Origin: Eonycteris spelaea
Lineage: Eukaryota; Chordata; Mammalia; Chiroptera; Pteropodidae
NCBI GenBank assembly: GCA_003508835.1
Contig: PUFA01000007.1
Span: forward strand, 17,321,001 to 17,385,000
Reading direction: 5' to 3'
DNA: 64,000 nucleotides
Position 1 is the stretch's first letter; the number at the start of each line of letters is the position of its first letter. Shown piece by piece: positions 59,726 through 64,000 of this stretch. A model generated the notes under the pieces. That model was given only the letters and a program-made list of their open reading frames with translations. It was not told the DNA's origin and did no database searches. The position numbers and the translations under genes are program-made.

Positions 59726-60093
59726 GAATATTACTCAGCAATAGGGAAGAAGAAAATCATGCCATTTATGACAATATGGATGGACTGTGAGAGCATTATG
59801 CTAAATGAAATAAGTCAGGCAGAGAAAGACAAATGCTGTGTAGTATGACTTATATGGAGAATCTAAAAAAAAAAAAAATCATAAAAATACCAAACTCATA
59901 GAAACTGAGAGTAGAATGGAAGTTACCAGGGGCTCAGGAGTTGGGAAAATAGGGATATGTTGGTCAAAGGGAGAAAACTTCCAGTTAGAAGATGAATAAG
60001 TTCTGAGGACCTAAAGTACAGCATGGCAATGATAGTTAACATATCGTATTATATACTTGAAATTTACTGAGAGTTGATCTTAAATATTCTCAC

Positions 60094-60121
60094 TACACAC
60101 ACACACACACACACACACACA
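60094..60121. repeat. (CA)n microsatellite in L1 3' UTR
   Basis: About 14 CA units at the place where the L1 3' UTR has a CTCAC(T)ACACAC string. The L1 at 32.5-33.35 kb has a short CATACACACAC at the same site. Confidence 0.9.
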
Positions 60122-60275
60122 AATTATAGTTGTGTGAGGTGATGGATGTGTTGACTAACCTTATTTTGATCATCTTTTTGCAATGTATGCATTTATCAAG
60201 TCACTGCATTGTACACCTTAAACTTACACAACGTTACATGCCAGTTATATCTTAATAAAGCTGGTAAAAATAAAA

Positions 60276-60369
60276 CCGAATTTCAGATTAACTGAGTAAT
60301 TATTATGTATAAGTATGTCTCAAATACATGCATCACTTGTCTGAATTTTAAATTTAACTGGGGAAAAGT
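60276..60369. other. Short unassigned spacer
   Basis: TTCAGATTAACTGAGTAATTATTATG, then TCTGAATTTTAAATTTAACTGG, shows partial inverted symmetry. It may be the relic of a small palindromic element, but I could not name it. Confidence 0.3.
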
Positions 60370-60714
60370 GTTGAGGGCAAGTCCTGCTTTGTCTGAAGCT
60401 CTACGTGAGAATCTTTTGTTTTTTAGCTCGTGGTGAGTCTAGGTGTTCCTTGGCTTGTAGTGTACCTCCCATTTCTGCCTTTGTCTTCACATGGCCTTCT
60501 TCCCTCTAGTGTGGGTCTCTTGTGTATCTTCACATTTGCCCTCTCTTTATAAAGATACCAGTCATTAGATTGAGGACCACCCTAACTCAGTATGTATTCA
60601 TTTACCTTGATCACATCTACAAAGACCCTATTTCCAAGTGGCTCACATTCACAGCTACTGTGGTTTAGAACCTTCAATGTATGTTTTGGGGAAACACAGT
60701 TCAACTCACAACAA
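60370..60714 (-). mobile_element. MLT1 LTR, antisense, second half of split copy
   Basis: CTTGGCTTGTAGTGTACCTCCC, CTTTGTCTTCACATGGCC, ACCAGTCATTAGATTGAGGAC, CAAAGACCCTATTTCCAAG and ACACAGTTCAACTCACAACA complete the LTR begun at 55,974. Confidence 0.9.
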
Positions 60715-61084
60715 GCAGTTTTACTTGTTTTCATCATCAATACAAGTGTGAATTAAGGGCTTTGCTTTTTCTTTTTTAATTCCTGTCCTTTCCTAGATTT
60801 CAACTCCCAAGATCTTGCCACTTTTACTTTGGCGTGAAAACAAAACTGAAGCACATCTAATTCCTCAAACACATCATCTTCTCTTATGTGATTGTTCGTG
60901 GACTGGAGTGTTCTGCTCTGTCCAGCTAACAATTATCTAGTTGTGTTCCCAATTTTAGCAACATCATCATCTTATATTTGCTAGTCAAAATTGAGCATCC
61001 TTCTTCCTTTGTTCTCATTATACCATCTACATATATTTCCACTTAGCCAATTATCAGATCATATCACTAGCATTTGTGTATCAT
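60715..61084. other. Unassigned DNA
   Basis: Nothing nameable is present in this stretch. Confidence 0.5.
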
Positions 61085-61195
61085 TATCTTTCTATAAGAA
61101 AGTGTAAGTTATTTAAAAACAGGGACCATATTTATCACTTATGAATATTTTAAATGAATTAATGGAATAATAGATGACTAAATAAATAAATGGAC
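61085..61195 (+). mobile_element. L2 LINE 3' end relic
   Basis: GTGTAAGTTATTTAAAAACAGGG, then ACCATATTTATCACTTATG and AATAAATAAATGG, resembles TGTAAGCTCCTTGAGGACAGGG with the usual tail. Confidence 0.55.
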
Positions 61196-61293
61196 AATGG
61201 TCCATGTTAGTATCTAAAGAAGACTAAATGTGTGAGGAGTGCTGGGTATTAAAATGAAAATAGAGTGAAGCCCATCAAAAATATCCCACTTTA

Positions 61294-61393
61294 GAGCCAA
61301 AGAAAAAGAACAACTAGGGGGGTCATTTTACAAACTATGTAAATGTCTAACTAATGTACTATGTACTCGAAACTAATAAAATAAATTAAAAAG
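61294..61393 (+). mobile_element. Tiny 5'-truncated L1-like retroposed tail with TSD
   Basis: About 100 bases ending GTACTCGAAACTAATAAAATAAATTAAAAAG, an L1-3'-end-like terminus with A-rich tail. They are flanked by AAAATATCCCACTTTA (about 61,278-61,293) and AAATATCCCATCTTTTA (about 61,394-61,410), which look like a target-site duplication with one small change. Confidence 0.7.
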
Positions 61394-61549
61394 AAATATC
61401 CCATCTTTTAAAGCAATTTGTTTGTGGCTTCCTCTTTGGCTAAACTAGAACCATTTATAAAGCAATCCTTACTCCTTAGGCTCATTGGTTTTAAGGAGGT
61501 AAATAGATTATTCTGATGAATCATCATTATGTATCCATTCATATTATTT

Positions 61550-61624
61550 AATTATATATACATAATTATATATGTATATATACACGTATACACACACAGA
61601 CACACACACATGTGTGTGTGTGAA

Positions 61625-61655
<31 letters not shown>

Positions 61656-61662
61656 ATATGTA
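61550..61662. repeat. Compound TA/CA/TG microsatellite with inverted symmetry
   Basis: TATATA-rich text is followed by CACACACACA directly joined to TGTGTGTGTG, then a longer TG tract. The CA/TG junction is self-complementary. Confidence 0.95.
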
Positions 61663-62264
61663 ATTATAAAATAAACCAAGGAAAATTTTTGCTTAACTGA
61701 TGTAACTACTGCAGGCTTGGTGCTCAAGATGGAAAAAAAAAGATCTGGCATTTGCACTTGTTCTGTTTTAGTTTGTACAGAGAGAATGCCACTGGGGATC
61801 CTGTTTCACTTTATATTGAGGGGTACCTATCACGCTTTTAAAAGTTTTGGGGTAAGGATGCTACATGATTTCTAAATATTAAGTTTGTATCTACTGGGAA
61901 CATTTCCTTATTACCAAAGACACAGTTGAAACATTTCAGTGAAACTTTTAATAATGGTTTCAGAAGATACTGTCAAGAAAAGCATGCCAGGGTACTATTA
62001 TCTATAAGGCCAGTAGGCTAGAGTTTAGGAAAATAAGTTGAGGACATAATAAAACTTTTAAGAGCAGCTTATATCAGTGCTTCACAGTACTACACCACCA
62101 AGTGTGAGTTGAGAAGGAAGGTAATTACATTTTATTATGCAATCTACATGCTATCTCATTGGGAGTGTGTATTCATAATTGTTTTGTGGTTACTTGTAAG
62201 AATCAGCAACTATTAGCATAATAATGAACAGAGCATTTAGCAAAATACTGAAGTCGCCAGATAA
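61663..62264. other. Unassigned DNA
   Basis: No gene or repeat recognised. Confidence 0.5.
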
Positions 62265-62500
62265 ATATATATAGTTGATCCTTTAAAAAGGTAGGGGTAA
62301 GGGGTGCCAATCCCCTGCACAGTTGAAAATCCTCATATAACTTTCGACTTTCCCAAAACTTTAGTTGTCCCTTTGTATGCATTGGGGGACTGTTCCAGGA
62401 CCACCCACATATACCAAAATCTGGGGATGGTCAAGTCCCTTATATAAAATGGAGTAGAGAAATGCATATAGTTGGCTCTCTACACCCATGGATTGAAAAA
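62265..62500. mobile_element. TcMar-Tigger-type DNA transposon relic
   Basis: AGTTGATCCTTTAAAAAGG, GGGGTAAGGGGTGCCAATCCC, GCACAGTTGAAAATCCTCATATAAC, CTTTCGACTTTCCC, GACTGTTCCAGGACCACCC and GTCAAGTCCCTTATATAAAATGG correspond to blocks of two related Tigger-type nonautonomous elements (AGTTGACCCTTGAACAAC, GCGCAGTCGAAAATCCGCG, GTTCCAGGACCCCC, CTCAAGTCCCTTATATAAA). They may be one composite or two abutting copies. Confidence 0.6.
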
Positions 62501-62628
62501 AAAATACACACACATACACAAACAAGCCAGTTAATCAGCAGAGTAAGGTATAATAAAGTATCAACATAATTGAGGTTATCTAACTCACACTTTTACTTTA
62601 TTTCTTTTCCTCTCTCTTTGTTCATTCT

Positions 62629-62654
62629 TCCTCCCTCCCTCCCTCCGTCCTTTC

Positions 62655-62715
<61 letters not shown>
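62629..62715. repeat. (CCCT)n and (CT)n homopyrimidine microsatellite
   Basis: A CTCC tetranucleotide run passes through CCGTCCTTTC into about 29 uninterrupted CT units (62,658-62,715). It yields the Ser/Leu frame at 62570-62752, which is an artefact. Confidence 0.95.
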
Positions 62716-62719
<4 letters not shown>

Positions 62720-64000
62720 CACTATTTTCTGTGCTACAGATTGTCAGCTTAACTCAGGAAAACCTAATCTGAAAGCATTGTCTAAAATTCTGATACTCAG
62801 GCTCACACTTCAGTATTAAGACCCTTCTCCTGGATGATAATTATATCTTGGATATGACAACCCCTTGGAATTACTAGTTAACATACTTTTCCTCACCTTC
62901 AAATTTGTAAAGAATTGTATCCCTTTCAGACCCAAATATTCAAAAGGCTCAATATTAAATATAAGTTCAATGATCCAAAGTTCTTCTACATTCCATATCC
63001 CAACAAACTTATGAGAGAAAAAAAAAACAACAAAACACCCCCCCCCCCGCTCCAGCAACAAAAAACAAAATGAGAAACAAAATGGCAAAGAGATAACTGA
63101 TTTGGCTACTAGAAATCACTATAATCATTTACCTGGTCATTATCAATATTTTTTAAGAACTGTTAATTAGGTAACATATCAAGTTAGTCCATAAAATCTT
63201 ATGTATTTATAATTTTTAAAATAACCATGTGACTATGGATTTTTTTTGCTACAAACAATATATTTTATACTATGTTGAAAATGCAGAAATCAAAAAACAA
63301 AACAAACAACAACAACAACAACAACAACAAAACAGGGCCTGTCTAAATGAAAAGGTTTTACACATTGTAAAGTCTTAGGTTTGTTCTTGTTTCCTGTGGT
63401 CCATTCTTTGATGTTAGGAAACCACTTCCCCGAACACAGAAGTCAGTCAGTGTCTGTATTATGAGGTTTACTTTACATGCATTTATACTATATGAAGAAG
63501 AAGGTGGATGTTTGTGGATGATATGTAAAGGCATATTACAAAAATAGATCTCTGAATTAGAATTTAAGCTTAACATTTCTGCAGTCTATGAACCTTACAC
63601 ATAAGTCCTCTCTTTATTAGGATGTAAGACAGAAGGGGCACTTTTTTATTAAAGGGCCTTTCAAGCACCATTCTCAATGAAAGAGCCAAAACATTAGAAA
63701 AAGAGAGCATTAAGACCTTTAATAAAATGGAATGGATTCTAATTTTATTTACTTTGCTACAGGATGAAAAACATATTATGTGACCAGAATAGGAAAGCAG
63801 AAAATCTTAGAATTGTAGTTAAAATTGTTGGATATTCCTAGTTCTGATGTCTACCCATGGGAGGAATCTCTTTTTCACTGTCCTTATATGTTGCCATCCT
63901 GCCTCTGGTAATATACTGGCAGCAAAGAAAATCTTCCTTTTTATGAAGGGGCCCATCACAAATAGAATAGACATGCTAAACTTTTGACATTTCTTACTTA
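62716..64000. other. Unassigned AT-rich DNA with small simple repeats
   Basis: An 11-C run (63,038-63,048) and an (ACA)n run (63,301-63,332) are present. No gene is visible. Minus-strand frames (62816-63088, 63358-63576) lack domains. Confidence 0.55.

Larger units (their letters stand above)
59395..60275 (+). mobile_element. Decayed L1 3' end, second part of the same old L1
   Basis: The old L1 resumes with ACACAATGAAATATTTCACAC, then AATGGAATATTACTCAGCAATAG, GGGCTCAGGAGTTGGG and ACTTACACAACGTTACATGCC, and ends in TTATATCTTAATAAAGC and an A-rich tail. It contains two microsatellites. Confidence 0.9.

Noticed and set aside
59525..59848. Cys-Val and Ser-Leu-His-Thr repeat frames
   Set aside because: Translated (TC)n(AC)n inside an L1.

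Overview
This is a eutherian mammal nuclear window with no recognisable complete protein-coding gene. It has AT-rich, intergenic- or intronic-looking DNA, fossil mammalian transposons (MIR, L2, MLT1 LTRs, MER5A, Tigger-like DNA elements, old L1) and many (CA)n and (CT)n microsatellites. The open reading frames are short, lack domains and mostly run through repeats or low-complexity tracts. Two L1 3' ends (about 49.68-50.11 kb and 58.98-59.39 kb) carry a 3' UTR that I associate with bats. I saw no primate Alu, rodent B1/B2, carnivore SINEC, ruminant Bov or equine ERE element. A laurasiatherian, possibly a bat, is my best guess and is only an inference.

Layout. 1-21.5 kb: AT-rich DNA with MIR/L2 relics, an MLT1 LTR at 2.8-3.2 kb lying between two inverted 79-bp near-identical arms, a 44-base A run at 7.47 kb and a (TC)n(AC)n microsatellite at 15.03 kb. 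21.5-28.05 kb: a repeat-poor island. Its centre is a CpG-rich segment (about 25.0-26.1 kb) with GC boxes. Downstream lie a CCAAT-type site, a possible 90-nt GT-AG intron and a 135-nt exon-like segment with a strong donor site (26,411-26,545). This is the best candidate for a promoter and the first exons of a transcript, probably a long noncoding RNA or an unrecognised 5' UTR. 28-44 kb: repeat-rich DNA with an MLT1-like LTR, an L1 3' end, a truncated U2 snRNA retrocopy, a dense MIR/MER5A/L2 cluster at 36.4-38.3 kb and more L1 fragments. 44-55 kb: mostly unassigned AT-rich DNA, then MIR, a younger L1 tail and an old antisense L1. 56-60.7 kb: a nested assembly in which an MLT1 LTR is split by about 4.3 kb containing a short tandem array and a decayed L1 ORF2, itself interrupted by a younger L1 tail. 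60.7-64 kb: L2, a tiny retroposed L1 tail with target-site duplications, a Tigger-like relic and long simple repeats.

No genes can be described as working together. The functional content, if any, is regulatory or noncoding and lies most plausibly in the 21.5-28 kb island. Repeat calls rest on remembered family consensus features and have not been checked by alignment; edges are accurate to about 10-50 bases.
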